DNA from: Symploca sp. SIO2E6
GTDB taxonomy: Bacteria > Cyanobacteriota > Cyanobacteriia > Cyanobacteriales > Coleofasciculaceae
Length of the DNA: 32,483 nt
Assembly (NCBI GenBank): GCA_010672425.1
Contig: JAAHGR010000032.1
Location: forward strand, 1-32,483
Reading direction: 5' to 3'
Position 1 is the first letter of the stretch, and every line of letters begins with the position of its first letter. The notes under the pieces are model-generated. The model was not told the DNA's origin. It ran no database searches and saw only the letters and a list, made by a program, of their open reading frames with translations. Both the position numbers and the translations under genes were made by a program. Shown piece by piece: positions 16,985 to 26,408 of the stretch.

Positions 16985-18253
16985 ATGACTAACTTTGAAC
17001 ACAAGCGCGTCGTTGTTACAGGCCTCGGCGCGATCACACCGCTAGGAAATACCCTGGCTGACTATTGGGAAGGGTTGTTGGATGGACGCAATGGAATTGC
17101 GGAAATTAGTTTATTTGACCCTTCCCAGCACGATTGCCGTATTGCTGGTGAGGTAAAAGGCTACGACCCCCAGGATGATATGACACGTAAGGAGGCAAGG
17201 CGTATGGATCGCTTTGCCCAATTTGGGGTTTCTGCCAGCAAGCAGGCTTTAGTGGATGGACAGTTTGTGATCAATGAACTGAACGCCCAACAGGTAGGTG
17301 TAATCATTGGTACGGGCATCGGTGGTCTTAAGGTCTTAGAAGACCAGCAAGCAATTTACTTGAAAAATGGACCTTCTAAGTGTAGTCCGTTTATGATTCC
17401 GATGATGATTGCCAATATGGCAGCGGGTCATACGGCAATTCATACCGGTGCAAAGGGACCTAATAGTTGTACCGTAACTGCCTGTGCTGCTGGTTCCCAT
17501 GCTATAGGGGACGCCTTTCGCTTAGTACAGCGAGGCTACGCCCAAGCAATGATTTGTGGTGGAACTGAAGCTGCGGTTACTCCTTTGTCTGTTGCTGGTT
17601 TTGCAGCGGCACGAGCTTTGTCTACCCGTAATGACAGCCCTGAAACGGCTTGTCGTCCCTTTGATAAAGACCGCGATGGCTTTGTTATGGGGGAAGGCTC
17701 TGGTATTTTGCTAATCGAAGAACTCGGACATGCTCTGAGTCGTGGAGCCCGGATTTATGCTGAAATTGTGGGCTACGGCATGACCTGTGATGCCTATCAC
17801 ATGACTTCACCAGTACCAGGAGGAGAAGGTGCAGCTAGAGCTATCCAACTAGCAATGAAGGATGCCGGTTTGTCTAGTGAACAGGTGAGCTATATTAATG
17901 CCCACGGTACTAGTACTCCAGCCAACGATTCTACGGAAACAGCTGCCATCAAAAAAGTTTTGGGTGAACATGCTTACCAAGTGGCAGTTAGTTCAACTAA
18001 ATCAATGACAGGTCATTTGTTGGGTGGCTCAGGAGGTATTGAAGCTGTGGCTACAGTAATGGCTGTAGCCAATGACCAGATCCCTCCGACGATTAACTTG
18101 CAAAATCCAGACCCTAATTGTGACTTAAATTACGTACCAAACAAGAGTCGTAAGCACACGGTAGAAGTGGCTCTATCCAATTCTTTTGGATTCGGTGGCC
18201 ATAATGTTACTCTAGCGTTCAGGAAATATAGGGAAGAAGGGACTGCCAAATAA
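16985..18253 (+). CDS. fabF: Beta-ketoacyl-ACP synthase II
   Basis: [36 protein letters not shown] active site, [22 protein letters not shown]. Confidence 0.96.
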   Translation: MTNFEHKRVVVTGLGAITPLGNTLADYWEGLLDGRNGIAEISLFDPSQHDCRIAGEVKGYDPQDDMTRKEARRMDRFAQFGVSASKQALVDGQFVINELNAQQVGVIIGTGIGGLKVLEDQQAIYLKNGPSKCSPFMIPMMIANMAAGHTAIHTGAKGPNSCTVTACAAGSHAIGDAFRLVQRGYAQAMICGGTEAAVTPLSVAGFAAARALSTRNDSPETACRPFDKDRDGFVMGEGSGILLIEELGHALSRGARIYAEIVGYGMTCDAYHMTSPVPGGEGAARAIQLAMKDAGLSSEQVSYINAHGTSTPANDSTETAAIKKVLGEHAYQVAVSSTKSMTGHLLGGSGGIEAVATVMAVANDQIPPTINLQNPDPNCDLNYVPNKSRKHTVEVALSNSFGFGGHNVTLAFRKYREEGTAK

Positions 18254-18284
18254 AAAAAACTCATTGTTGGGGGAGTGTGGGGAG

Positions 18285-18340
18285 TGTGGGGAGACAAGGG
18301 AGACAAGGGAGACAAGGGAGACAAGGGAGACAAGGGAGGA
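18285..18340 (+). repeat. Period-9 array (GACAAGGGA)n, about 5-6 copies
   Basis: Read directly. Confidence 0.93.
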
Positions 18341-18344
18341 ATTC

Positions 18345-18478
18345 CCAATTCCCGATTCCCAATTCCCAATTCCCAATTCCCAATTCCCAATTCCCGATTC
18401 CCAATTCCCAATTCCCAATTCCCAATTCCCGATTCCCAATTCCCAATTCCCAATTCCCAATTCCCAATTCCCAATTCC
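18345..18478 (+). repeat. Heptad array (CCCAATT/CCCGATT)n, about 19 copies
   Basis: Read directly; creates artefact ORFs on both strands. Confidence 0.96.
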
Positions 18479-18608
18479 AATCTTGCCCATCGATCCCTGT
18501 AATGGGATGATGGGTATATAACTTTTGGGCAACCGAGAGCCATCGAGTTCTAATTCAAACAAAATCTAACTTTAAACCTTAGTTCACCAGAGTCATTCAA
18601 GAGAAATT

Positions 18609-20627
18609 ATGGCCGTTGCAACCCAATCTCTCGAAGAAGTTTGCATTAATTCAATCCGCTTTCTAGCAATTGACGCTGTAGAAAAAGCAAAGTCTGGTCA
18701 TCCAGGGCTGCCAATGGGAGCTGCTCCGATGGCATTTGTGCTTTGGGATCGCTTCATGCGGTTCAACCCGAAAAATCCTAGCTGGTTCAACCGCGATCGC
18801 TTTGTTTTGTCCGCAGGTCATGGTTGTATGTTACAGTATGCTCTGCTCCATTTGACAGGCTACGACAGTGTCACCATTGATGACCTCAAGCAATTCCGGC
18901 AGTGGGGTTCCAAGACTCCAGGACACCCAGAAAACTTCGAGACTAAAGGGGTGGAAGTTACCACCGGTCCTTTGGGACAAGGAATTGCCAACGGTGTTGG
19001 GCTAGCTATAGCAGAAGCTCACCTAGCCGCCAAGTTCAATAAGCCAGACTGCAAACTTGTAGACCATTACACCTATGTCATCCTCGGTGATGGTTGTAAT
19101 ATGGAAGGCGTCTCTGGCGAAGCTTGCTCCCTCGCAGGTCACTTAGGCTTGGGTAAGTTAATAGCTCTATATGATGATAACCATATCTCCATTGATGGTC
19201 ACACGGATATTTCCTTCACTGAAGATGTAGGCAAGCGCTTTGAAGCCTACGGCTGGCACGTCATTACTGTAGATAATCCCAATCTCGACGAAGATACCAA
19301 GCTTGATGCAGTTCATGCTGCCATCGAAGAAGCCAAGAAGGTTACGGACAAACCCTCGATGATCAAAGTCCGCACCATTATTGGCTACGGTTCCCCCAAT
19401 AAAAGGGATACCCACGGTGTTCATGGTGCTGCTCTCGGTGGAGACGAAGTGACAGCAACTCGTAAAGAGTTAGGTTGGGAATATGAACCCTTCGTAGTAC
19501 CAGAAGATGCTCTCAACCACTTCCGTAAGGCAGTTGAGCGGGGGGCAAGCTATGAAGCTGAATGGAATCAGACTTTAGCTGAATATAAAACCAAGTATCC
19601 CGAAGAAGCAGCTGAATTTGAGCGGTTTACCAGTGATACCCTGCCGGAAGGATGGGAGAAAGTACTGCCTACTTACACCCCTGAAGATAAAGGAGTTGCC
19701 ACTCGTAAGCATTCCCAGACAACCCTCAATGCTCTAGCCCCGGTTTTACCAGAACTCATTGGTGGTTCCGCTGACTTAGCTCCTTCTAACCTTACCTTAT
19801 TAAACATCTCTGGGGATTTCCAGAAGGGACAGTACGAAAACCGCAACCTCCGCTTCGGGGTACGGGAACATGGTATGGGAGCAATTTCCAACGGTATTGC
19901 TCTGCATACCTCTGGTTTAATTAGCTACTGTGCCACTTTCTTGGTCTTTGCTGACTACATGCGGGCAGCAATTCGCCTCTCAGCTCTTGCAGAAGCCGGT
20001 GTCATCTACGTTATGACTCACGATTCCATCGCTCTTGGTGAAGACGGTCCCACCCACCAACCAGTCGAAACCATTCCTTCCCTCCGGGCAATCCCTAACC
20101 TAATAGTGATGCGTCCCGCCGATGGCAATGAAACCTCTGGTGCTTATAAAGTAGCGATTGAAAACCGCAAGCGCCCAACTCTGCTAGCACTAACACGGCA
20201 AGGTGTACCTAACTTAGCAGGTAGTTCCATCGAAGGAGTAACCAAGGGTGCTTATATCCTGGCTGATAGTGATGGTACTCCTGAGATTATCTTGATTGGT
20301 ACTGGCTCTGAAGTGCAACTCTGTGTCCAGGCAGCAGAAAAATTGACTGCTGAAGGCAAGAAAGTTCGGGTTGTTTCCATGCCAAGTTGGGAATTGTTTG
20401 ATGAGCAGGATGAAGCTTATCGGGAATCAGTATTACCCAAAGCTGTTACCAAACGGCTCGCAGTAGAAGCTGCCTCTAGCTTCGGCTGGTATCGCTACTT
20501 AGGCTCTGAAGGTGAGATGATCAGCATTGAGCGTTTTGGTGTATCTTCTCCCGGTGGTATCGCGATGGAGAAGTTCGGCTATACAGTTGATAATGTACTA
20601 GCTAAGGCCAAGGCTTTGTTGGGATAA
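18609..20627 (+). CDS. tkt: Transketolase
   Basis: 672 aa; [53 protein letters not shown], full-length match to family. Confidence 0.97.
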   Translation: MAVATQSLEEVCINSIRFLAIDAVEKAKSGHPGLPMGAAPMAFVLWDRFMRFNPKNPSWFNRDRFVLSAGHGCMLQYALLHLTGYDSVTIDDLKQFRQWGSKTPGHPENFETKGVEVTTGPLGQGIANGVGLAIAEAHLAAKFNKPDCKLVDHYTYVILGDGCNMEGVSGEACSLAGHLGLGKLIALYDDNHISIDGHTDISFTEDVGKRFEAYGWHVITVDNPNLDEDTKLDAVHAAIEEAKKVTDKPSMIKVRTIIGYGSPNKRDTHGVHGAALGGDEVTATRKELGWEYEPFVVPEDALNHFRKAVERGASYEAEWNQTLAEYKTKYPEEAAEFERFTSDTLPEGWEKVLPTYTPEDKGVATRKHSQTTLNALAPVLPELIGGSADLAPSNLTLLNISGDFQKGQYENRNLRFGVREHGMGAISNGIALHTSGLISYCATFLVFADYMRAAIRLSALAEAGVIYVMTHDSIALGEDGPTHQPVETIPSLRAIPNLIVMRPADGNETSGAYKVAIENRKRPTLLALTRQGVPNLAGSSIEGVTKGAYILADSDGTPEIILIGTGSEVQLCVQAAEKLTAEGKKVRVVSMPSWELFDEQDEAYRESVLPKAVTKRLAVEAASSFGWYRYLGSEGEMISIERFGVSSPGGIAMEKFGYTVDNVLAKAKALLG

Positions 20628-20660
20628 GGTTAGTGCGTTGAGCACTTCTCCAAGTTTCAT

Positions 20661-20699
20661 TGTAGGGGTACAGCAATGCTGTACCCCTACAGTTTTTTT
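20661..20699 (+). terminator. Rho-independent terminator-like hairpin downstream of tkt
   Basis: TGTAGGGGTACAGC...GCTGTACCCCTACA perfect stem followed by g-TTTTTTT. Confidence 0.8.
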
Positions 20700-20708
20700 C
20701 TAATGACC

Positions 20709-20743
20709 AGAGAGATTTTAGATTTTAGATTTTAGATTTTAGA
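20709..20743 (+). repeat. Heptad tract (TTTTAGA)n, second copy of the 7821 block
   Basis: gagagattttagattttagattttagattttagat. Confidence 0.92.
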
Positions 20744-20756
20744 TCGAAGAAGAAAA

Positions 20757-21401
20757 TTAATCTGGTAGGGATGCAATTGCTAGTCGGCTCAGATGCTTAA
20801 ATATGGACAATACTTCATAGAGCTGATTTTCTCCAGGATCACGAGTTCGAAATCCTTTTGAGAGAGCATATCGTGGTTTTCCTTCTTTGAGCAATTTGAC
20901 AAAAACGAATGTTCCTCCAGTAGTAATCATACCATAACTGAGTTGTTGTCGATGGGGATTGCTCAGCATATAAGCTAGTAATTGAGGTAGTCCAGCTTCT
21001 GTAGAATAGGTGAGCCTCTTTGATTCAATCACCATCACCCAAAATCGCTCTTTCAAGACCAAGGCATCAACCTTACCTTTGATCACAATTCCTTCATCTG
21101 CTGTCACTAATTCCACTGACTCCTCTGCTCTAATATAAAATGGCTCCAGAAAAAATCCACCAACAAAGAGAATCGGATCTAGTACTGCCATCCTGACTAC
21201 ATCTTCGAGTAGAGGTGGATATTCCAGCAGGTTAATAAAGCCAGCCTGCACTCGGTCTAACAGCTGTTGCTCAAAGTTACTGATCTCCGGTAAATCCTCT
21301 TGCCACTCTGGGAAAAAATCTCTGTCTGTGACTAATTCAATCCCAAAGTTATCTATTAAGTAGCGCAAATCTATTGCTTGTGCTTGCAGAGTTTGTACCA
21401 T
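20757..21401 (-). CDS. Restriction-type PD-(D/E)XK nuclease-like protein (often annotated restriction endonuclease subunit R in cyanobacteria)
   Basis: IVIKGKVDALVLKERFWVMVIESKR (D...E-x-K core); start set at MVQTLQ because the longer ORF N-terminus lies in a MITE. Confidence 0.72.
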   Translation of the reverse strand: MVQTLQAQAIDLRYLIDNFGIELVTDRDFFPEWQEDLPEISNFEQQLLDRVQAGFINLLEYPPLLEDVVRMAVLDPILFVGGFFLEPFYIRAEESVELVTADEGIVIKGKVDALVLKERFWVMVIESKRLTYSTEAGLPQLLAYMLSNPHRQQLSYGMITTGGTFVFVKLLKEGKPRYALSKGFRTRDPGENQLYEVLSIFKHLSRLAIASLPD

Positions 21402-21439
21402 TTGAGTCCTGCAGAGTGTCAATCTAGAATAGATAATTA

Positions 21440-21567
21440 TATCATGTCCGGTTGAATACTTAAACTTTGGTGGCAATAAGGCTCCGAGGCAGGAGGCTCC
21501 GAGGCAGGAGGGAAGAAAGAAAGTTGCAAGGTATTCGGGAATTATAAGTAATTATCCGGACTTGATA
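21440..21567 (-). mobile_element. MITE copy B, 128 bp, TIR TATCATGTCCGG/CCGGACTTGATA, flanked by TTA/TTA
   Basis: Same length and collinear interior (reverse complement) as copy A; flanks 21437-21439 and 21568-21570. Confidence 0.85.
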
Positions 21568-21701
21568 TTACCTCTAATGTACCCTATATCAAGATGGTGT
21601 GCCAACCTATTTTGTATAAATTACTAATGAATACAGGATGCTTTATTTATGATGCATAGTGCAAGATCTCAGTCTCAAGCTTATTACTTATTCAGCAGAC
21701 C

Positions 21702-23018
21702 TTAACTATTCCGATAAACTACTCCACAAATTGCTGACAACAACACCCAACTTAGGGAATTAACTCGCAAATCAAATAGGGTGACATCTACTAAATTAAA
21801 GAGAGTACAACAGCCAAAAGCGAGCAGATAGGTGAAAAGTATTAACTGATCTTGATACTTTTGATTACTAGCAGAAGTTGACCAAACTCTCAACAACTGT
21901 ACTCCCTTAACCATAATCCAACCAATTAAACTACACAAGAGCAACACTGCTGGGATACCGGTTTCAGCAGCCAACATGAGCAGTAAATTGTGGGGATGAC
22001 CGAGCCAAATACCCATTTTGGCTTCGTACAAAGGTGTAAAATTACGCAATCCCCAACCCAGCCAGGGGCGTTCCTGAGTCATGGATAAGGTAAACTGCCA
22101 TTGGGTAGTTCGGAGTAGTGCTATGGGTCGATCAGGATGCAATTGATCTGAAAGTCGCGCCCAAAAATAAGCCGGAATTAGCTGACGCAACCATTGACGT
22201 CCTAAAAATTCAGCACCAAAAGATGCCCAGAGAATACTACCAGCTGCCGTCGCTAGACTAACTACCAACCAATGCCAACCTAGGTACAGAGCAAAAGCCA
22301 GACAAGCTACAAAAGCGATACCCCAAGCATTACGAGAACTAGTTAGTACCAAAGCGATCGCATTACCAATTACTAATACCGTCAAAAACCAGAGCATCCA
22401 ATCTGGGGACTTACGAGAACCTAGTCGCCAAGCTTGAAACCTCTCTATCCACAGTCCTAAACCCAAAATCAAGACCATTTGGAGATAAGCTGCTAGGATA
22501 TTAGCATAGATAAATACTGAAGCCATACGACCAGGAGGATTGCCGTTGGCTTCTAATACCCAACCAAACAAAGCTGGCCATTGTTCTGGATAAGACCAAC
22601 CCAGAAACATTTGCCCAAAGCCAAGAATTACGACTAGTACCGAAGGTATAACTAGAATCCAGGCTAACCGCCGCAGTTGTCCAGGTGTTTGAATTAAGAC
22701 GTTATAGGTAGCTAATCCCACGAAGAAGGGGGGCAAATTTGCCAAACCCAGGAAAGCTTCAGTGGGAATCCAAGCAAAGCAAGAACTAATAATTAGCCAG
22801 AGGCTGAGGATTGCCAGTCCCCAATTAAGGGGACGGCGAATAATGGTGCGGTACTCTTGCCGCCAAATATCGATTAATGCCAAAGCTATTCCCACTGCTG
22901 CTAAGATAGGAAACCAGGGAAAGATTATAAATGCCAGCTGAAACCATTCCCAAGCTCTCTGCAAGCGAGGTTCAGGATGCTGACTATCAGTAGAGGAAAT
23001 AGGAAATGGGAAATTCAA
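21702..23018 (-). CDS. O-antigen ligase / Wzy_C (IctB-like) family membrane protein
   Basis: Multiple TM segments; SSRNAWGIAF, ERPWLGWGLRNFTPLYEAKMGIWLGHPHNLLLMLAAETG motif. Confidence 0.88.
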   Translation of the reverse strand: MNFPFPISSTDSQHPEPRLQRAWEWFQLAFIIFPWFPILAAVGIALALIDIWRQEYRTIIRRPLNWGLAILSLWLIISSCFAWIPTEAFLGLANLPPFFVGLATYNVLIQTPGQLRRLAWILVIPSVLVVILGFGQMFLGWSYPEQWPALFGWVLEANGNPPGRMASVFIYANILAAYLQMVLILGLGLWIERFQAWRLGSRKSPDWMLWFLTVLVIGNAIALVLTSSRNAWGIAFVACLAFALYLGWHWLVVSLATAAGSILWASFGAEFLGRQWLRQLIPAYFWARLSDQLHPDRPIALLRTTQWQFTLSMTQERPWLGWGLRNFTPLYEAKMGIWLGHPHNLLLMLAAETGIPAVLLLCSLIGWIMVKGVQLLRVWSTSASNQKYQDQLILFTYLLAFGCCTLFNLVDVTLFDLRVNSLSWVLLSAICGVVYRNS

Positions 23019-23032
23019 TTGAGATTGAGGGA

Positions 23033-23075
23033 ATTGGGAATTGGGAATTGGGAATTGGGAATTGGGAATTGGTAA
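23033..23075 (+). repeat. Heptad tract (GGGAATT)n
   Basis: Read directly. Confidence 0.9.
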
Positions 23076-23112
23076 CAGGCAACAGAGAGTAAGGGAAAGG
23101 AAAAGGTTTTTT

Positions 23113-23184
23113 TACTTATTACTTATTACTTATTACTTATTACTTATTACTCATTACTCATTACTCATTACTCATTACTTATTA
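23113..23184 (+). repeat. Heptad array (TTACTTA/TTACTCA)n, reaching the stop codon of the YaaW-like CDS
   Basis: Read directly. Confidence 0.94.
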
Positions 23185-24024
23185 AACCGGCTCCCAACAA
23201 TCGGCACGAGTCAGACGAATTTGTGCTAGGGCAAAAATTGTGGGGATAATACGACCATAATTAGTAGCGATCGCTCGCCAGCCCAAATCAACGAAGAAAT
23301 AACCCCACATTATGGAACTAAAACAGGCAAATACGGTACGGGTAGCAGCATAACGAGCCGCATTCAGCGTCATTCCCTGTCTGGCGGTTTGTAGTGCCAA
23401 GTAGTTCTGAAACTGTGCCGCTGCAACAGCACCACCTCGGGTGAGGGTTTGTTTGGCAACTTGATATTTAGCAAAATGAATAGCAAACTGATAGGCTATT
23501 TTTTGCAGTAGTATTGGTTTAATGATCGAACTAATGGCTAAAGCACTACCACCTTTGAGGAGCATTTCTACTGGGTTGTGCTGAATCTGTACAGGCAGCG
23601 GTTCCGAGAATTTCGATTTAGCAAGCGATCGCTGCACCTGTAATGTCAGAGATTGCTGTTCTGATGCGGGTAATTTTTTCCAGGCTTGACCGAGCAAGTG
23701 GAGGAAGATTTCTGCCTCAATATCAGTAGTCATCAGCTGTTGGGAGTAGGGAATCTTCAGGTAACGACAAACCTGAATTAGTGCTTGTCGGTAGGTAATT
23801 TCCCTACTTCTACCCTTGAGTACAGTTATCCCATCTGCTGCCAAAAAGCGAAATCGCTCCTCTAGAGTATCCAACCACGCTTCACGGTTTTGGCTTTGGA
23901 TGGCAATCAAGTCATTGCTGTAAAGGTAATCTAACGGATTAAACTTGCGGCGGAACAGAATTACCGTCAGCTGTTGTAATTCCTCTTCTGTAGCTAAATC
24001 TAAAGCAGTTCTTAGCTCATCCAA
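23182..24024 (-). CDS. YaaW family protein
   Basis: MDELRTALDLATEEELQQLTVILFRRKFNPLDYL ... resembles the UPF0174/YaaW family. Confidence 0.72.
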   Translation of the reverse strand: MDELRTALDLATEEELQQLTVILFRRKFNPLDYLYSNDLIAIQSQNREAWLDTLEERFRFLAADGITVLKGRSREITYRQALIQVCRYLKIPYSQQLMTTDIEAEIFLHLLGQAWKKLPASEQQSLTLQVQRSLAKSKFSEPLPVQIQHNPVEMLLKGGSALAISSIIKPILLQKIAYQFAIHFAKYQVAKQTLTRGGAVAAAQFQNYLALQTARQGMTLNAARYAATRTVFACFSSIMWGYFFVDLGWRAIATNYGRIIPTIFALAQIRLTRADCWEPV

Positions 24025-24277
24025 TGTTTTGCTCCTCCAGCACCAGATTCAGTATCGTTCACTATTCTACTCTAGGACTTTTTAATAGGGAGTAAGGAAT
24101 GGGGAGATGGGGGAGCTGAGGAATAGTAATACAATTGTTCTTGTCTTTGGAGCTTTCTGTATATAGAGTTTTTTTATTTACACACACTATATATAGTACT
24201 TGACAAAATGCACTAACTTATTATGGGTTCAATAAGGAGAACTTACCACAAAGACACAAAGAGCACAAAGACTGTCT

Positions 24278-24375
24278 CTAATAATTTAGTGGCTTAAAGA
24301 CAAGGAAGATGGGGAAACCTTTGGCTTCACAAATAGCTCTGGCTTCTTCACGAGCCGCTTCCACTTCATCCTCTC
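24278..24375 (-). pseudogene. Possible CP12-domain remnant (EDEVEAAREEARAICEAKGFPIFLVFKPLNY*)
   Basis: Manual minus-strand translation; AREEARAICEAKG resembles the CP12 N-terminal helix, but no ATG and no ECAAAWDAVEEL core. Confidence 0.4.
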
Positions 24376-24382
24376 TCAATTC

Positions 24383-26251
24383 TCAATTCTTAGGATAAGC
24401 CTTAAGCATTTTACCAGTTTGATAGACATGAAACACTTCTGTAACTGCTCCTCCCCGTCGAATAGGCACTGTGGCAATTTCCTGGAAACTGCTAAAGTAA
24501 GGCCGATAGGAATCCGTTAGTTCCAAGAGTTCATGAAAACGCTCTAGGGTAACATATAGCCCTGCTTTTCCTAGCCATTGTTCTGGTTCAGACCAAAAAG
24601 CAAAACCTCGTACATCTTCACCAAAGCAAGTAATTGGTGTAGTAGTAATCGGACTCAGTGCCATACCTACCATGCCACCTAGGTAAAAGCCATTGGTGAA
24701 GACAAAGCCAGAATCCTGCAAAGCCTGGTTGAGGATAGGGGATTCCTGAAAACCACGCCGCAGTTGCATAATATCGATCAATTCTGTCGAAGGGTCATTT
24801 TTAACTGGTAAGAATCCTCCTAGTAGAGCATATTGACCCGACTTTTGCAATGTACCGGTGGTTACATGTAAGAGTACCAAGAGGATACAGCTGCCCAAAA
24901 ATAGTGCTGAACCTTGCAACCAGCGTCGTACCCAACGCCGAGATTGCTGCTGCCAGCCAAGAGCCTTGTATCCTAGTAACAAAGTTAACCCCCAAAATCC
25001 CGGCATTGACCAAGTTGGTAAAATTGGTTGGGCTCCTCCTAGAAGAGTAAATCCGATTGTTAGGGGTAGGGATACCCATAAAATCAACAATTGCTTGGTT
25101 GTTTGTTGTTGGTTGTTGGTTGTTTGTTGTTGGTTGTTGGTTGTTGGTTGTTGGTTATTGGTTGTTTGTTGTTTGTTGTTGGTTGTTGGTTGTTGGTTAT
25201 TGGTTGTTTGTTGTTTGTTGTTTGGGAATTGAGAGTTGGCAATATCTCCCTTATCCTCCTTGTCCTCCTTGTTTCCCTTGTCTTCCATCTCCGCGTCCCC
25301 ACGTCCCCGCGTCCCCGCGTCTCCCCATCTCCCCATCTCCCATAAAGCTCGCCAACTTACCCACCACAAAGGTAATCCCATGGTTGGAAACAAATAACCT
25401 ATCCCAGCTAGAAAAGTAACTGCTAGCCCTAGCAAATCATAGCTACTTTTGGTTTCCTCTGACCCTGGTTGAAAGCGCAAGGATAATTGAAAGCGGAAAG
25501 ATACCCAATCATGCTGCATATTCCAAAACCAAATGGGAAAGAGGGTGAGGAGAAATAAGCCTAACCCTAACCATGCCCAAGGGGAGAGTAAGGCACAGCG
25601 ATGCTGAGGACTGGTTAAACAAAAACCTAGTAGTCCCAAACCTAAAATAAAGCCATGATATTTAGCCAAACAAGCCAAGCCGACTAAAACACTCAGGATG
25701 GCTAAGCGATAACTGGGTTGGTAGGAAATAAACTGGTTTTCTCGTGAGGATGACAAGGAAATATCGGCATTTTTCCCCAAGCAACCTGGTTGCTGTCCGA
25801 AAAACTCGTAAGCTGCCAAACAGAAACTAGCCGACCAGAAAAACATCAGAGGAGAGTCTGGTAAGCTGAGAACACCAAAGCCAACCTGAAAAATGGGAAT
25901 GATGGTAGCGATCGCTAAAGTTAGTCTAGCAGCTTTCACACCAAAGAGTTGTGCACTAGTCAGATAGAGGAGAAATAAACTACCGGTATACAAAATCAAG
26001 GTTGCCAGACGGATCGTGAATTGAGAGACAACTCCTGTTACCCAAGGACCAAAGCCAGTCGTGAGAGCTACCAATACTGGATGATCAAAATAACTCCAAT
26101 CCAAATGCAGGCTGTAGAGGTAGTAGTAGGTCTCATCAATGCCTGGATAGAGACAAAAAGCAATGATGCTGCGAAATAGTAGTCCCCCAAGCAGTAACCA
26201 AAGTACTAACTGATTAGCTGGATCAGCCAACCATTTTTGAACCGTCTGCAT
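24383..26251 (-). CDS. Glycosyltransferase family 39-like (ArnT/PMT-like) membrane protein with an in-frame repeat insertion
   Basis: LYPGIDETYYYLYSLHLDWSYFDHPVLVALTTG motif, many TM segments; start set at MQTVQKW because the longer N-terminus is repeat-encoded. Confidence 0.88.
   Translation of the reverse strand: MQTVQKWLADPANQLVLWLLLGGLLFRSIIAFCLYPGIDETYYYLYSLHLDWSYFDHPVLVALTTGFGPWVTGVVSQFTIRLATLILYTGSLFLLYLTSAQLFGVKAARLTLAIATIIPIFQVGFGVLSLPDSPLMFFWSASFCLAAYEFFGQQPGCLGKNADISLSSSRENQFISYQPSYRLAILSVLVGLACLAKYHGFILGLGLLGFCLTSPQHRCALLSPWAWLGLGLFLLTLFPIWFWNMQHDWVSFRFQLSLRFQPGSEETKSSYDLLGLAVTFLAGIGYLFPTMGLPLWWVSWRALWEMGRWGDAGTRGRGDAEMEDKGNKEDKEDKGDIANSQFPNNKQQTTNNQQPTTNNKQQTTNNQQPTTNNQQQTTNNQQQTTKQLLILWVSLPLTIGFTLLGGAQPILPTWSMPGFWGLTLLLGYKALGWQQQSRRWVRRWLQGSALFLGSCILLVLLHVTTGTLQKSGQYALLGGFLPVKNDPSTELIDIMQLRRGFQESPILNQALQDSGFVFTNGFYLGGMVGMALSPITTTPITCFGEDVRGFAFWSEPEQWLGKAGLYVTLERFHELLELTDSYRPYFSSFQEIATVPIRRGGAVTEVFHVYQTGKMLKAYPKN
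25084..25345 (-). repeat. Composite short-tandem-repeat cassette inside the GT39 coding sequence
   Basis: (TTGTTGG/TTGTTTG)n, gggaattg, (CCTCCTTGT)n, (GCGTCCCC)n, (ATCTCCCC)n on the + strand; encodes ~79 aa including NNQQPTTNNKQQTT. Confidence 0.93.
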
Positions 26252-26292
26252 GAAATTACCTTTGCCCTTGATCAAAATGTGTACTAATAGAT

Positions 26293-26385
26293 ATATAGCG
26301 TTTCTCATACTTGTGAGGTTTTGGGAATTGGGAATGGGGAATTGGGAATAGGAGATGTACCTCACGGATACAAGAACTGCTATAT
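26293..26385. repeat. Foldback element with ~27-bp imperfect arms ATATAGC...GTGAGGT / ACCTCAC...GCTATAT and a heptad array in the loop
   Basis: 20 of 27 arm positions pair by my alignment; loop 26320-26358 is (GGGAATT)n-like. Confidence 0.7.
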
Positions 26386-26408
26386 TGCAATTTAATTAAA
26401 ATTGTTGA

